From positions 1-54,671 of the forward strand of contig JANXYC010000069.1 of NCBI GenBank assembly GCA_025350305.1: a stretch of DNA of 54,671 nt. Direction: 5' to 3'. The position numbers and the translations under genes were made by a program. Each line of letters begins with the position of its first letter. Position 1 is the stretch's first letter. The notes below the pieces were generated by a model. That model was not told where the DNA came from. It saw only the letters and a program-made list of their open reading frames with translations, and made no database searches. This document shows, piece after piece, positions 41,960 through 50,027 of the stretch. This DNA is from Cyclobacteriaceae bacterium (lineage in GTDB: Bacteria; Bacteroidota; Bacteroidia; Cytophagales; Cyclobacteriaceae).

Positions 41960-43255
41960 ATGAAAGAGTCATCCCATAATGTCAAATCCGAAAACAAAAG
42001 AAGAACATTTTTAAAACAACTATTGACCGGATCAGTAGCTACGCTAGCTTTTCCAGCATTCGCAAATTCCGGTTCGGATCATACGAGGTCCAAAATTCCA
42101 CAAGGAGGCGATGTCCTGGATGAACGCTATTGGGAAATGGTAAAAAAGCAATTTACCGTGCCATCGCACCTTATGATGGTTAACGCTGCGAATCTTTGTC
42201 CAAGTCCGTATATTATAAATGAATTGGTTGCCGCCGCCATGAAGGATTTGGCAAAAGATGTTTCGTTCCAGTTCAGACATCAGTTTGCTGAAAAACGTGC
42301 CATCTCCCTGGAGAAATTGAGTCAATTTATCGGTGTTGTAAAAGAGGAGATTGGGATTGTGCGAAATGCAACCGAGGGCAATTCAATCATTGTGAATGGT
42401 CTTGACTTTAAGCCGGGCGATGAGATTTTGGTGTGGGAGCAGAACCATCCTTCCAATGGGATTGCATGGGAGCAACGCGCCAAACGAAATGGCTTCGTCG
42501 TGAAGAAAATAGCGGTTCCGGCTTTTCCAAAATCCCCCGATGAATTGCTAGCCCCCTTTGCAAAAGCAATTACTTCGAAAACGAGACTCATCACCTTTTC
42601 ACATATTTCAAACACCAGCGGCATCGCACTTCCGGCAAAGGAAATTTGCCAACTGGCCAAATCGAAAAGAATTCTCACCCTCGTGGACGGCGCTCAGTCA
42701 TTGGGAATGATGGACCTCAACTTGAAAGACATGGGCTGTGATTTCTACACGGCCAGTACACACAAGTGGCTAATGGGTCCTTTGGAAAACGGCATCCTGT
42801 ACGTGAGCAAGGAGCATGTCGAGCACCTTTGGCCCAACGTAATAAGTGCAGGATGGAAGGACACAAGCGCCTCGGTGGATGAAAAGCTGTGTGTGTTGGG
42901 CCAGCGAAATGAAACAACTCCGTTTGTTTTGCCGGAAACACTTGAATTTCATCAATCCATTGGGAAAAGGATTATCGAACAACGGGTGAGAAAACTGAAT
43001 ACTTACTTGAAAGAGCAGGTACAAGCTAAACTGCCACAGGCAACTTTTGTCTCACCACTTTCGCCAGATATGAGTGGAGGCATTGTCAGTATTAATTTCC
43101 CTGGAAAGCAGCCACAAGAGCTATACCAAAAGCTTTACGAGGTCCATGGGATCGCCTGCTCGGCCACTGGTGGTGTACTCCTGTCTCCCCACATTTACAA
43201 CACCCTTGAGGATATGGATAAGGTTGTGGCCGCCCTGGCATCCCTGACGGCTTAA
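41960..43255 (+). CDS. Exported aminotransferase class V-fold PLP enzyme (Tat signal)
   Basis: The ATG at 41960 starts MKESSHNVKSENKRRTFLKQ; the RRTFLK motif followed by LLTGSVATLAFPAFA is a Tat-type signal. The enzyme body (about 390 aa) has HVSNTSG-like HISNTSGIALP, LVDGAQSLGMMDL and the PLP-lysine motif STHKWLMGP. Relatives include isopenicillin-N epimerase-like and cysteine-desulfurase-like proteins, so the substrate cannot be assigned. It follows the WYL regulator by 46 bp. Confidence 0.9.
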   Translation: MKESSHNVKSENKRRTFLKQLLTGSVATLAFPAFANSGSDHTRSKIPQGGDVLDERYWEMVKKQFTVPSHLMMVNAANLCPSPYIINELVAAAMKDLAKDVSFQFRHQFAEKRAISLEKLSQFIGVVKEEIGIVRNATEGNSIIVNGLDFKPGDEILVWEQNHPSNGIAWEQRAKRNGFVVKKIAVPAFPKSPDELLAPFAKAITSKTRLITFSHISNTSGIALPAKEICQLAKSKRILTLVDGAQSLGMMDLNLKDMGCDFYTASTHKWLMGPLENGILYVSKEHVEHLWPNVISAGWKDTSASVDEKLCVLGQRNETTPFVLPETLEFHQSIGKRIIEQRVRKLNTYLKEQVQAKLPQATFVSPLSPDMSGGIVSINFPGKQPQELYQKLYEVHGIACSATGGVLLSPHIYNTLEDMDKVVAALASLTA

Positions 43256-43341
43256 CAGGCTAATAAATTTTTAGAATTTTTTTTTCACTGCTGACATAGG
43301 GCTGTCACGCTGCGATCGTTGATTAGCATAAACTTAAGATT

Positions 43342-43582
43342 ATGCAGATCAAGGAAGTGAAACCCATCAATTTTTTATTCTTTCGGGCCGAAACGAAGGT
43401 GAGCGAACTTGCCAACCTGCTGCCCGTAGCCAAAGGGCTTTTTAAGGAAGCCGTCCAGTATGATTTACTTCATCAGCAAGAATAGCCTGAAACCATCAGC
43501 CGTGAACCGCGAAATTTATATCAATATGGATTTCTTATACCCTGAAGCAAACGTGACCGAAATACAAATTGGCATTAATTGA
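43342..43582 (+). pseudogene. GyrI-like / effector-binding-domain protein with an internal deletion
   Basis: The frame from ATG 43342 gives MQIKEVKPINFLFFRAETKV... to DLLHQQE (47 aa) and stops. From ATG 43460 another frame gives ...FISKNSLKPSAVNREIYINM and DFLYPEANVTEIQIGIN (40 aa). These are the first about 40 and last about 35 residues of a GyrI-like small-molecule-binding domain of about 150 aa, where the end motif is '...NREIYIN.DF..P.ANVTEIQ.GI'. About 75 middle residues are missing, so a deletion with frameshift destroyed the gene. Confidence 0.7.
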
Positions 43583-43584
43583 TT

Positions 43585-43800
43585 ATGGAAGTACTCGTAT
43601 TTACAACGTCTGTAGAATCACACGATCATGTTAATGAACTTGCGCCAGTTTTAAATTCATTGGTGGGCAAAGGACGATGGAATTTTGCTTTGGATGATTG
43701 TGACAGAATTCTCCGTATTGTTTCGAACGATATAAAGCCGGTAACAACGATTCGGCTGCTCCGCGACCACGGTTTCGAATGCAAAGAACTTGAAGATTGA
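43585..43800 (+). CDS. Small HMA-like-fold protein without metal site
   Basis: This 71-aa protein (ATG 43585) starts MEVLVFTTSVESHDHVNELA and ends LLRDHGFECKELED. The beta-alpha-beta-beta-alpha-beta pattern is ferredoxin-like, as in HMA domains, but the metal-binding CxxC is absent. Such proteins are frequent in Bacteroidetes, with no known role. It starts 2 bp after the GyrI-like remnant, so both were probably one transcript. Confidence 0.72.
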   Translation: MEVLVFTTSVESHDHVNELAPVLNSLVGKGRWNFALDDCDRILRIVSNDIKPVTTIRLLRDHGFECKELED

Positions 43801-43855
43801 ATTAATTCCTGATGTTCGACTAAAAGGTTAATCTCAATATTAAACACCTATCCTT

Positions 43856-43945
43856 ATGCGAAAAGTAATACTTGGCGTTGCCGTAAGCCTGGATGGCTTC
43901 ATAGAAGGCACTGGATTGGTTTCACTTTGCTATCAACCGGCCTAG
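43856..43945 (+). pseudogene. DHFR/RibD-family reductase stump
   Basis: The first 18 codons read MRKVILGVAVSLDGFIEG, the typical start of a Bacteroidetes dihydrofolate-reductase-family protein. The frame then diverges (TGLVSLCYQPA) and stops at 29 codons. No remainder of the enzyme follows before the SRPBCC gene at 44043. It is a 3'-deleted remnant. Confidence 0.7.
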
Positions 43946-44042
43946 GCAGCAGCATGTTTAAAACCAAAACACAAAAGATTTTGTATGGAATGGAAGAATT
44001 CAAAAAACAGAAATTGATATATCAGCTTTTAATACAAAAACC

Positions 44043-44471
44043 ATGTCAAAAACGCTAAGCCTGAAAATCTCCGTGTCGATCAACGTCCCTAAAGCAAAAG
44101 TGTGGGACGCATTGACGAACCCTGCACAAATTAAGAAATACCTTTTTGGAACCGAAGCGGTCTCCGATTGGAAAGTAGGCAGTCCCATTATCTTTCGGGG
44201 TGTGTGGGAGGGTAAGCCATACGAAGACAAGGGGCATATTCTTGAAATTGAAAAGAATAAGATCTTGAAATACAATTATTGGAGTAATTTTTCAGGTGAT
44301 AAAGATGAACCATCCAACTACAGTAACATTACTTACTTGCTTTCAGAAGAGAAAGGCCGGACCGTGTTTACACTCCGGCAGGACAATATCAAAACGAAAG
44401 AGGCGCAAGTCCAATCTGAAAACAACTGGGGGATGGTATTGAATAAGATGAAGAGCTTGCTGGAGCAGTGA
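44043..44471 (+). CDS. SRPBCC/AHSA1-type START-like protein
   Basis: The product is 142 aa with the family pattern SVSINVPKAKVWDALTNPAQ, KKYLFGTEAVSDWKVGSPI, EDKGHILEIEKNKILKYNYW and a C-terminal WGMVLNKMKSLLE helix. These form a helix-grip pocket for hydrophobic ligands; the ligand is unknown. It lies in a run of small stress-type genes and remnants. Confidence 0.9.
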   Translation: MSKTLSLKISVSINVPKAKVWDALTNPAQIKKYLFGTEAVSDWKVGSPIIFRGVWEGKPYEDKGHILEIEKNKILKYNYWSNFSGDKDEPSNYSNITYLLSEEKGRTVFTLRQDNIKTKEAQVQSENNWGMVLNKMKSLLEQ

Positions 44472-44485
44472 AATGGGCCGCGGGG

Positions 44486-44546
44486 GTCTTAGGTCTTGGC
44501 TTGTGCCCCCAAAGGCTAACCGCTTATAGCCAAAGCCAACGGCCCT
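44486..44546. repeat. Inverted heptad arrays (GTCTTGG / AAGCCAA type)
   Basis: Units GTCTTAG-GTCTTGG-CTTGTGC are followed, after a C run, by AAGGCTA-ACCGCTT-ATAGCCA-AAGCCAA. The two halves pair partly, giving a hairpin just after the SRPBCC gene. Confidence 0.6.
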
Positions 44547-44636
44547 GCTTACTGAAAAAATGAGACTCAGATGAGGCTGAAAGTTTCTTTACAAGGTTGG
44601 ATTCAGGTCATCGAATCTAAGAATTATATTTGTGAA

Positions 44637-45206
44637 ATGTCAATCGAAGAAAAGGTCTGGGAAGTCGGGCAAGTCTTTCACAATCTTGACCAGGCCATCG
44701 CTAAATTTCAATCCGGGTCTACGCTCCACTGCAAATCCGGCTGCGGCAAATGTTGTTTCAAACCGGACATTGAAGCCACTATTTTAGAGTTTCTACCGTT
44801 CGCTTTCCACCTCTACCAGCAAGGTCAGGCTGAAGCGTGGTATGAAAAATTGAAAATCAATACTTCATCGGTTTGCCTGATTCTGAATCCAGCCCAAGGT
44901 GGCGCAGGACTTTGCTCGGAGTATCCGCACCGTGGTTTGATCTGCCGGTTGTTTGGCTATTCTGCAAGGACGAACAAATACGGCAGGCATGAACTCGTTA
45001 CCTGCCAGATAATAAAATCCGAGCAAACTTCTGCGTATGAAAATGCTGAACAAAAGATTGAAGAAGGAGAGGAAGTGCCGGTGATGAGCGATTATTATAT
45101 GAGGTTACACGGGATTGACGCAGAACTTACCCGGGAATTTTACCCGATCAACCAAGCTATTCAGAAAGCCGTTGAGACCGTGCTTCACTACTATTCTTAC
45201 CGGTGA
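44637..45206 (+). CDS. YkgJ-family cysteine-cluster protein
   Basis: The ATG at 44637 starts MSIEEKVWEVGQVF; the longer frame from 44571 begins in non-coding sequence. The metal cluster motif HCKSGCGKCC lies at about residues 31-40, with later cysteines in CSEYPHRGLICRLFGYS. YkgJ proteins probably bind Zn or an Fe-S cluster; their function is unknown. The 3' end overlaps a convergent small gene by 10 bp. Confidence 0.85.
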   Translation: MSIEEKVWEVGQVFHNLDQAIAKFQSGSTLHCKSGCGKCCFKPDIEATILEFLPFAFHLYQQGQAEAWYEKLKINTSSVCLILNPAQGGAGLCSEYPHRGLICRLFGYSARTNKYGRHELVTCQIIKSEQTSAYENAEQKIEEGEEVPVMSDYYMRLHGIDAELTREFYPINQAIQKAVETVLHYYSYR

Positions 45207-45421
45207 TCTCGCTTGCAGGGAAGTACAGTAAGGTGAATTTTCTTAAGGGTTTCTTTTATCAGCGCGGCGGCTGTAGCAGAAGGGACTGGCTTTTGATCAC
45301 CTGGCTTTACGAAAAAAATTGAAGTTCGGGTGTCCCGGAAGAAAAACGCTGCAGAGGCTATCCCCATTGCTACCGCCACTCCAAGTACTAAAACCAAAAT
45401 TCGGTTCGAAATATTTTTCAT
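45197..45421 (-). CDS. Small single-pass or exported hypothetical protein
   Basis: The ATG at 45421 starts MKNISNRILVLVLGVAVAMG, then IASAAFFFRD, a clear membrane or signal segment, with a short soluble tail of about 45 residues (KPGDQKPVPSATAAALIKE). It is convergent with, and overlaps, the YkgJ gene. I recognise no family. Hydrophobic start and basic flank support it as real. Confidence 0.5.
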   Translation of the reverse strand: MKNISNRILVLVLGVAVAMGIASAAFFFRDTRTSIFFVKPGDQKPVPSATAAALIKETLKKIHLTVLPCKRDHR

Positions 45422-45596
45422 TGCTGGTGACACTGTGCAAACCCGATACCAACCTCAGAAGCCCTCAAATTCAGGTATTTTGAGCCTGTTAGCATGTTTA
45501 TTTGTTCAAAGTCGAACACACTGTGTGATTATTTCGTACATAAATACCATTTGCTTGAAGAATGGTTACTGAAGGGCACAGTTATTTATATAGGTT

Positions 45597-45623
45597 TTGG
45601 AACCTCTTTTCTAATTACATTTG
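45597..45623 (+). promoter_or_regulatory. Bacteroidetes-type promoter (TTG-N16-TACATTTG)
   Basis: TTG at 45597-45599 and TACATTTG at 45616-45623 fit the Bacteroidetes -33/-7 consensus with a slightly short spacer. The -7 box is 30 bp before the thioredoxin-like start. Confidence 0.5.
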
Positions 45624-45653
45624 TTACGCATTTGCAGCTTCAATTACAGAGAC

Positions 45654-46208
45654 ATGAAGAAATACTTGTTTTATGCACTAATGGCGGTGGCTTCTATGGG
45701 TTGGGCCCAGGAGAACCAGGGTACTCCAGTGAACTGGATGTCGTTTGAGCAGGCTATCGAAAAATCCAAGACCGAGAAAAGAAAAATCTTCATCGATGTA
45801 TATACGGACTGGTGCGGCTGGTGCAAGGTCATGGACAAGAACACCTTCAGTGAAGCACAAGTAGCCAAAATTCTCAACGAAAAATTCTATCCGGTAAAAC
45901 TTGACGCTGAGCAAAGAGAGGATATAGTATTCAATGGTACTACGTTCAAATTTATTCCTTCGGGAAATAAAGGCACTCACCAGTTAGCGTTGGCACTGTT
46001 GAATAATCAATTGTCCTACCCGACAGTCGTTTTCCTGGACGAAGATTTTCGAATGATCCAGCCGTTACAGGGCTATCAGAAGGTTGAAGAGTTTCATAAA
46101 ATAATTCAATTCATTGGTGAAGATCACTTCAAGAAAATGAAGTGGGCTGATTGGCAGGGTGTTTACAAGTCGCCTTATCAATCCAACGGCAACGGTTCGG
46201 GGAATTAA
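45654..46208 (+). CDS. Periplasmic thioredoxin-family protein
   Basis: A signal peptide (MKKYLFYALMAVASMGWAQ) is followed by a DUF255/thioredoxin-7-like domain with FIDVYTDWCGWCKVMDKNTF, active site WCGWC at about residues 57-61, and a cis-Pro loop in LSYPTVVFLDED. It is likely a periplasmic disulfide reductase. The C-terminal tail (NGNGSGN) is disordered. The start was chosen at ATG 45654 for the signal peptide. Confidence 0.9.
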   Translation: MKKYLFYALMAVASMGWAQENQGTPVNWMSFEQAIEKSKTEKRKIFIDVYTDWCGWCKVMDKNTFSEAQVAKILNEKFYPVKLDAEQREDIVFNGTTFKFIPSGNKGTHQLALALLNNQLSYPTVVFLDEDFRMIQPLQGYQKVEEFHKIIQFIGEDHFKKMKWADWQGVYKSPYQSNGNGSGN

Positions 46209-46230
46209 CCTTTGATTAGGACGGGTGGAG

Positions 46231-46371
46231 TCAATTTCCCTGTCCCTTTTCCTCTTGATCTTTCTTAACCTTTTGGGAATCCACGTAAGCGAGGGCATTT
46301 ACAAATCCAAATAACACTGCTACGATGATGAGGAATAAGTTGGCGCCACTTCCTACTACTTGCTCGAACAT
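46231..46371 (-). CDS. Small single-TM protein (46 aa) with a strong promoter
   Basis: The ORF reads MFEQVVGSGANLFLIIVAVL, then FGFVNALAYVD and a charged tail (SQKVKKDQEEKGQGN). It has one membrane helix (about residues 10-31) and a Lys/Glu-rich cytoplasmic end. A near-consensus Bacteroidetes promoter lies just upstream on the same strand, which supports expression. It is convergent with the thioredoxin gene, 22 bp apart. I do not recognise a family. Confidence 0.6.
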   Translation of the reverse strand: MFEQVVGSGANLFLIIVAVLFGFVNALAYVDSQKVKKDQEEKGQGN

Positions 46372-46392
46372 AAGATTGTCGGTTTAACCATT

Positions 46393-46421
46393 CAAAGGTA
46401 AGAGATCATTCCAAATCACAA
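46393..46421 (-). promoter_or_regulatory. Bacteroidetes-type promoter (TTG-N18-TACCTTTG)
   Basis: On the minus strand, TTG (46421-46419) is followed after 18 bp by TACCTTTG (46400-46393), close to the consensus TTG...TAnnTTTG. The start codon of the small TM protein is 21 bp downstream. Confidence 0.6.
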
Positions 46422-46533
46422 AACGTGCTACTTTGCTTGTTTACTTAAGCAACATAAATGTTGATCTAATATATTATTAATCAATCACTTACATCGCTAT
46501 AGTTGTCCAACAAGCTACGAAGTACTCAGTAAT

Positions 46534-46621
46534 GGGCATCTCTAAAAACCTTGCCTTTTATGGCCTCAACCCGTCACCCTTCTCCGGAAGAGAAGGGTAC
46601 AAGGAGTTTTTAGAGACGCCC
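46534..46621. mobile_element. MITE family B, copy 2
   Basis: This 88-bp element is the inverted, nearly identical copy of 37499-37587 (one T fewer in the CTCTTTCC run, and one difference in the terminal repeat). It lies between the small TM gene and the HD-domain gene. The rest of 46372-46654 holds only the promoter. Confidence 0.82.
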
Positions 46622-46654
46622 TATTGCCATTTAAAAACTAGCAATTTTCTTGGC

Positions 46655-47194
46655 CTAAATGCCCAATTCCGCTTTATTTCTCTTCAGTACATCAATGATG
46701 AAAGCAATATGGTCCACCAATACCACTCCGAAAAGTTCAGCTCCCTTATACACCTCTTCGCGATCCACTTTTGCCGCAAAGCCTTTGTCTTTCAGCTTCT
46801 TCATTACAGATTTGGGTTCCAGGCTGGCAATCCCTTCCGGACGCACCTGCGCGCAGGCAACTATAAAACCTGTAATTTCATCGCACGCCAGTAACCCTTT
46901 GTCAAGGGTGGTTTCGTACGATATGCCCCACTTCGTGTAGTGAGCGGAAATAGCATGTGCGATCTTGTCCTCGCCCAAGCTTCTTAGTTTTTCCACGATA
47001 ACCTGTGGATGTTTTTCGGGAAACGGTTCGTAGTCAGCGTCGTGAAGCAGTCCCGCAGCTACCCACTCCTCCTTGTTCTCGCCAAGCTTTTCTGCATAAG
47101 CCTCCATCACTAGTTCGACAGTGCGCATGTGCCGGAGCAGGCTCGTGCTTTGGGTCATTGATTCAAGAAGGTTAAGAGCTTGTTCGCGTACCAT
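46655..47194 (-). CDS. HD-domain protein (predicted phosphohydrolase)
   Basis: This 179-aa protein has LLRHMRTVELVMEAYAEKL, then the HD pair in AAGLLHDADYEPFPEKHP (about residues 48-56), a further His in HAISAHYTKWG and Asp in ACDEITGF. This order is that of small HD hydrolases related to tRNA/nucleotide phosphohydrolases. The substrate is unknown. It stands alone on the minus strand. Confidence 0.88.
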   Translation of the reverse strand: MVREQALNLLESMTQSTSLLRHMRTVELVMEAYAEKLGENKEEWVAAGLLHDADYEPFPEKHPQVIVEKLRSLGEDKIAHAISAHYTKWGISYETTLDKGLLACDEITGFIVACAQVRPEGIASLEPKSVMKKLKDKGFAAKVDREEVYKGAELFGVVLVDHIAFIIDVLKRNKAELGI

Positions 47195-47266
47195 ATATTT
47201 TACGATCCCATTTAAAGCCTACCCCATCAAACTGTCATCCCCTAATTATCCCCTATTCCTTTAATC

Positions 47267-48415
47267 CTAATCCTTAATTTTACGCAGCCGTTTGCCCATC
47301 AGGAAAAGATTGGCAATTGCCACAATGGTGACAATACCCAATATAACGGCCGTAATAACAATTTGGGTGTTACGGAGCCGGAGTGTCTTCAGCTGGCCGG
47401 ACAATTGAAGAGCGTCAATTTCCTTTTCTTTTTCCTGCAGTTCGAGCGCTACGTGCATCTGAGCAATTTTTCTGGTGCTCTCTTCACCGTATACTTTCTC
47501 CTGGGCCTCGTTAAACTTTACGAGCGTTTCGTAGGCCTCTTTCATTTTTTTCTGCCTGGCGTAATTCGTTGCCATACTTTTTAGGATTTGAGGAATATTG
47601 AATGATGCCTGCAATTCAGTGGCAATACCGAACGCCTGATCGAGGTAGCGTTGCGCTTCTGCAGGTTGGCCGGCACGGGTGTACACTTCTCCAATATTCG
47701 CCAACAGCGCAAGCTCGCTGATCCGGTTGTTTTGCTTTTTCACAATTTCCATAGCGCGCAGATAATATTCTACCGCCCGCTGGTAGTTGCCCTCCCGGTA
47801 ATAAAGATTGCCAATGTTGCTCAGCGGGTCTGCAAATTGGGAGCCTGATTTCTCACTCAACTTCCATGCTTCCGAATAATAGTTCAAGGCCTGATCATAG
47901 AGTTGAAGATCACTGTGGAGATTGCCAAGATTATTCATCGACCCAATAATTCTCTCCTGATTGCCGAGCGCAACGAACCCGTTGTTGGATTCTTCAAAAT
48001 ATTTCAAGGCCTGTCCATAATCTTTTTTCATCGAATAGATATTGGCAATATTATTTTTCGCCGTGGCAACTCCCTCACCATTTTGAATTTCGGTGTAGAG
48101 GGCGAGGGATTTCAAATAATTTTCAAGGGCTACGTCCAGCGCTCCCTGGTTCCGGTAAGCAACACCCAGGTTGTTGTAGGAAGCTGCCATGCCTCTTTTA
48201 TCATCAATGGATTTGGCCAGCGTGAGGGCCTCATGGGTGTATCCAATTGCCTTTACGGGATCGGAATTGATAAACGCGCGAAAAAGCTCGTTCATGATCT
48301 TCACTTTCTTGTCTCCCGCTGCTGTTTTTAGTGCGTTCTCCAAGCTATCCAAAGGACTGCCGAAAGCCGATTGAACACTTATTGCGCAGACAGCATAAAA
48401 CATTAGCTTTTTCAT
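47267..48415 (-). CDS. Exported TPR protein with C-terminal membrane helix (sensor-kinase-like, no kinase)
   Basis: The ATG at 48415 gives a signal peptide (MKKLMFYAVCAISVQSAFG); a longer frame from 48502 would bury it. Seven or so TPR repeats follow (NNLGVAYRNQGALDVALENY, LSNIGNLYYREGNYQRAVEY...). After a short coiled segment (LQEKEKEIDALQLSGQLK) comes one membrane helix (IVITAVILGIVTIVAIANLF) and a basic end. This is the sensor layout of Bacteroidetes TPR histidine kinases, but the protein ends where the kinase would begin. It may be a truncated kinase or a stand-alone sensor. Confidence 0.85.
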   Translation of the reverse strand: MKKLMFYAVCAISVQSAFGSPLDSLENALKTAAGDKKVKIMNELFRAFINSDPVKAIGYTHEALTLAKSIDDKRGMAASYNNLGVAYRNQGALDVALENYLKSLALYTEIQNGEGVATAKNNIANIYSMKKDYGQALKYFEESNNGFVALGNQERIIGSMNNLGNLHSDLQLYDQALNYYSEAWKLSEKSGSQFADPLSNIGNLYYREGNYQRAVEYYLRAMEIVKKQNNRISELALLANIGEVYTRAGQPAEAQRYLDQAFGIATELQASFNIPQILKSMATNYARQKKMKEAYETLVKFNEAQEKVYGEESTRKIAQMHVALELQEKEKEIDALQLSGQLKTLRLRNTQIVITAVILGIVTIVAIANLFLMGKRLRKIKD

Positions 48416-48638
48416 TTTTGGGTGATTTTGGATCACGAATTTAAGATATAAAGTTGAATGAAGTACCAGGCTATCGGTGTGCAGAAAATTATGGGTACGC
48501 AAAGACGCAAAGTTGCAAAGTCTTATTACGTGCGCTATGCGTCATGACCGGTTTATTTAGTACATTCTCAGAGGTTAATATTCTCCCTTCGATTCGCAAT
48601 CAGCGGTCTTTTTGCCAACTTGACCCAAAATAATTCCT

Positions 48639-49115
48639 ATGAAAATACTTCCTGTTTTTTTTCTGTTGTCTTTTTCCCTCCTGGCGCAAGAGGATAAAAG
48701 AGTGATGGAACCAATCAACCAGCTATTCGAAGCCATGAAAAAGGGTGATAGTGCCATGGCGCATAAGGTCTTTCACCCCGTCACAAAACTCTACTCCGTA
48801 CTTATCGACAAGACCGGTCAACCCATTTTAAGGGATGCGGCGATCAGTGGCTTTTTAAAAGCGATCGGCACTCCTCACAAAGAAATATGGAATGAATTGA
48901 TCTGGTCACCTAAAATCGAGATCGATGGCAACTTCGCCCAAGCCTGGGTTTCATACGCGTTTTATGTCGGCAAAACATTCAGCCATTGCGGCGTAGATGC
49001 GTTCCAACTTTTTAAAGACAGTAGTGGTCAGTGGAAAATATTTCATCTGGCGGACACACGACAAAAGGAAGGATGCAAGGTACCGGGAGAGGTTAGGGAG
49101 CAATTGAATAAGTAG
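48639..49115 (+). CDS. Exported NTF2-like protein
   Basis: A signal peptide (MKILPVFFLLSFSLLAQE) is followed by an NTF2-like fold: INQLFEAMKKGDSAMAHKVF, a middle sheet with WVSYAFYVGKTFSHCGVDAF and the end LFKDSSGQWKIFHLADTR. It resembles the lumazine-binding/SnoaL family of Bacteroidetes; its ligand is unknown. The 223 bp upstream hold only a short period-8 run (ACGCAAAG, 48497-48522). Confidence 0.85.
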   Translation: MKILPVFFLLSFSLLAQEDKRVMEPINQLFEAMKKGDSAMAHKVFHPVTKLYSVLIDKTGQPILRDAAISGFLKAIGTPHKEIWNELIWSPKIEIDGNFAQAWVSYAFYVGKTFSHCGVDAFQLFKDSSGQWKIFHLADTRQKEGCKVPGEVREQLNK

Positions 49116-49116
49116 A

Positions 49117-49358
49117 TTGGCTGTTGGCTTTTGGGTCTTGGCTGTTAGGATTGTGTCGGAAAAATGGACTGGTCTTGATTTTAGTTACAAGGGCATTAAT
49201 TTGTCTTTGTTACTCTTGTTCAAAAGTCAAAAGCTAAACCGATTGGATCAAGAAATCATGTGCAGCAAAACATGATTAAGTATTGGATGCTGGTCATTCA
49301 GCTGGACAAGGCCAAAAGCCAACCGCCAAGACCCAACGCCCAACAGCAAATCGCCAAT
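49117..49358. repeat. Inverted pair of TTGGCTG / CCAAC heptad arrays
   Basis: The left array (49117-49151) reads TTGGCTG-TTGGCTT-TTGGGTC-TTGGCTG-TTAGGAT. The right array (49310-49358) reads GGCCAAA-AGCCAAC-CGCCAAG-ACCCAAC-GCCCAAC-AGCAAAT-CGCCAAT. They are complementary in kind and bracket an otherwise empty 160 bp between two genes. The left array starts right at the stop of the NTF2-like gene. Confidence 0.75.
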
Positions 49359-49374
49359 TTTCGTACCTTTCCCC

Positions 49375-49779
49375 ATGGTTCGACTCGCCATATTTTTAGT
49401 ACTCGCTGGCAGTCAGGTCTTGGCTCAGCAGGACGAGATCCGCAAAAGTATTTACTTCAATGGAGGCAGCTATTATATTGATGAATATCAGGCTGCTGAC
49501 CTGGCTCATTGGCTGGACTCGATTCCGAACTTGTTGGACAAATACGAAATTCAATTGATCAGCCACACAGACCCCATCGGAGGAAAGCGCTATAACGAGT
49601 GGCTCTCACAGATGCGCAGCGTAACGGTATTTGATTTGCTCATTAAGAAAGACATACCGGAAAAAATGATCCATATCAAGGATTGGGGTCTGGAGAACCC
49701 GGTGTATCAAAATGACTCCTTCACGGGCAGAATTATGAACCGGAGGGTGGATGTGATTCTGCGACCTGTTGTGTTTTAG
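49375..49779 (+). CDS. OmpA-like C-terminal domain protein
   Basis: A signal peptide (MVRLAIFLVLAGSQVLAQ) is followed by one OmpA-type domain: SIYFNGGSYYID, LDKYEIQLISHTDPIGGKRYNEWLSQMRSVTVFDLLI and NRRVDVILR at the end. These bind peptidoglycan; there is no beta-barrel part, so it would be a small periplasmic binder. The domain is of normal length (about 115 aa). Confidence 0.88.
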   Translation: MVRLAIFLVLAGSQVLAQQDEIRKSIYFNGGSYYIDEYQAADLAHWLDSIPNLLDKYEIQLISHTDPIGGKRYNEWLSQMRSVTVFDLLIKKDIPEKMIHIKDWGLENPVYQNDSFTGRIMNRRVDVILRPVVF

Positions 49780-49873
49780 TTGGCTGTTGGGTCTTAGGTA
49801 TTAGCTTTTGGCCTTTGGCTCGACAAAGTTCTGAGCGTCCCATCATCCACTGCGAAAAGCCAACACCCAACAC
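49778..49873. repeat. Inverted heptad arrays after the OmpA-like gene
   Basis: The left array (49778-49819) reads AGTTGGC-TGTTGGG-TCTTAGG-TATTAGC-TTTTGGC-CTTTGGC and includes the OmpA-like stop codon. The right array (from 49858) reads AGCCAAC-ACCCAAC. The remaining bases up to 50027 hold no gene. Confidence 0.7.
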
Positions 49874-50027
49874 CTTTCTCGGTATCCGATTCCGGACACC
49901 TTTTTTCATTGCCGGACGTATTTAGTGCAACTATTATCAAATTCAACCGTCTAAATGCTTGAAATGTGGATGGCATTATTATTGGAATTAGGAGCCGGGT
50001 CCCGGAAAGCATAACCCCCAAACTATC

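Noticed and set aside
46532-46894. 120-codon plus-strand frame
   Set aside because: It begins in MITE family B and then runs antisense to the HD-domain gene.
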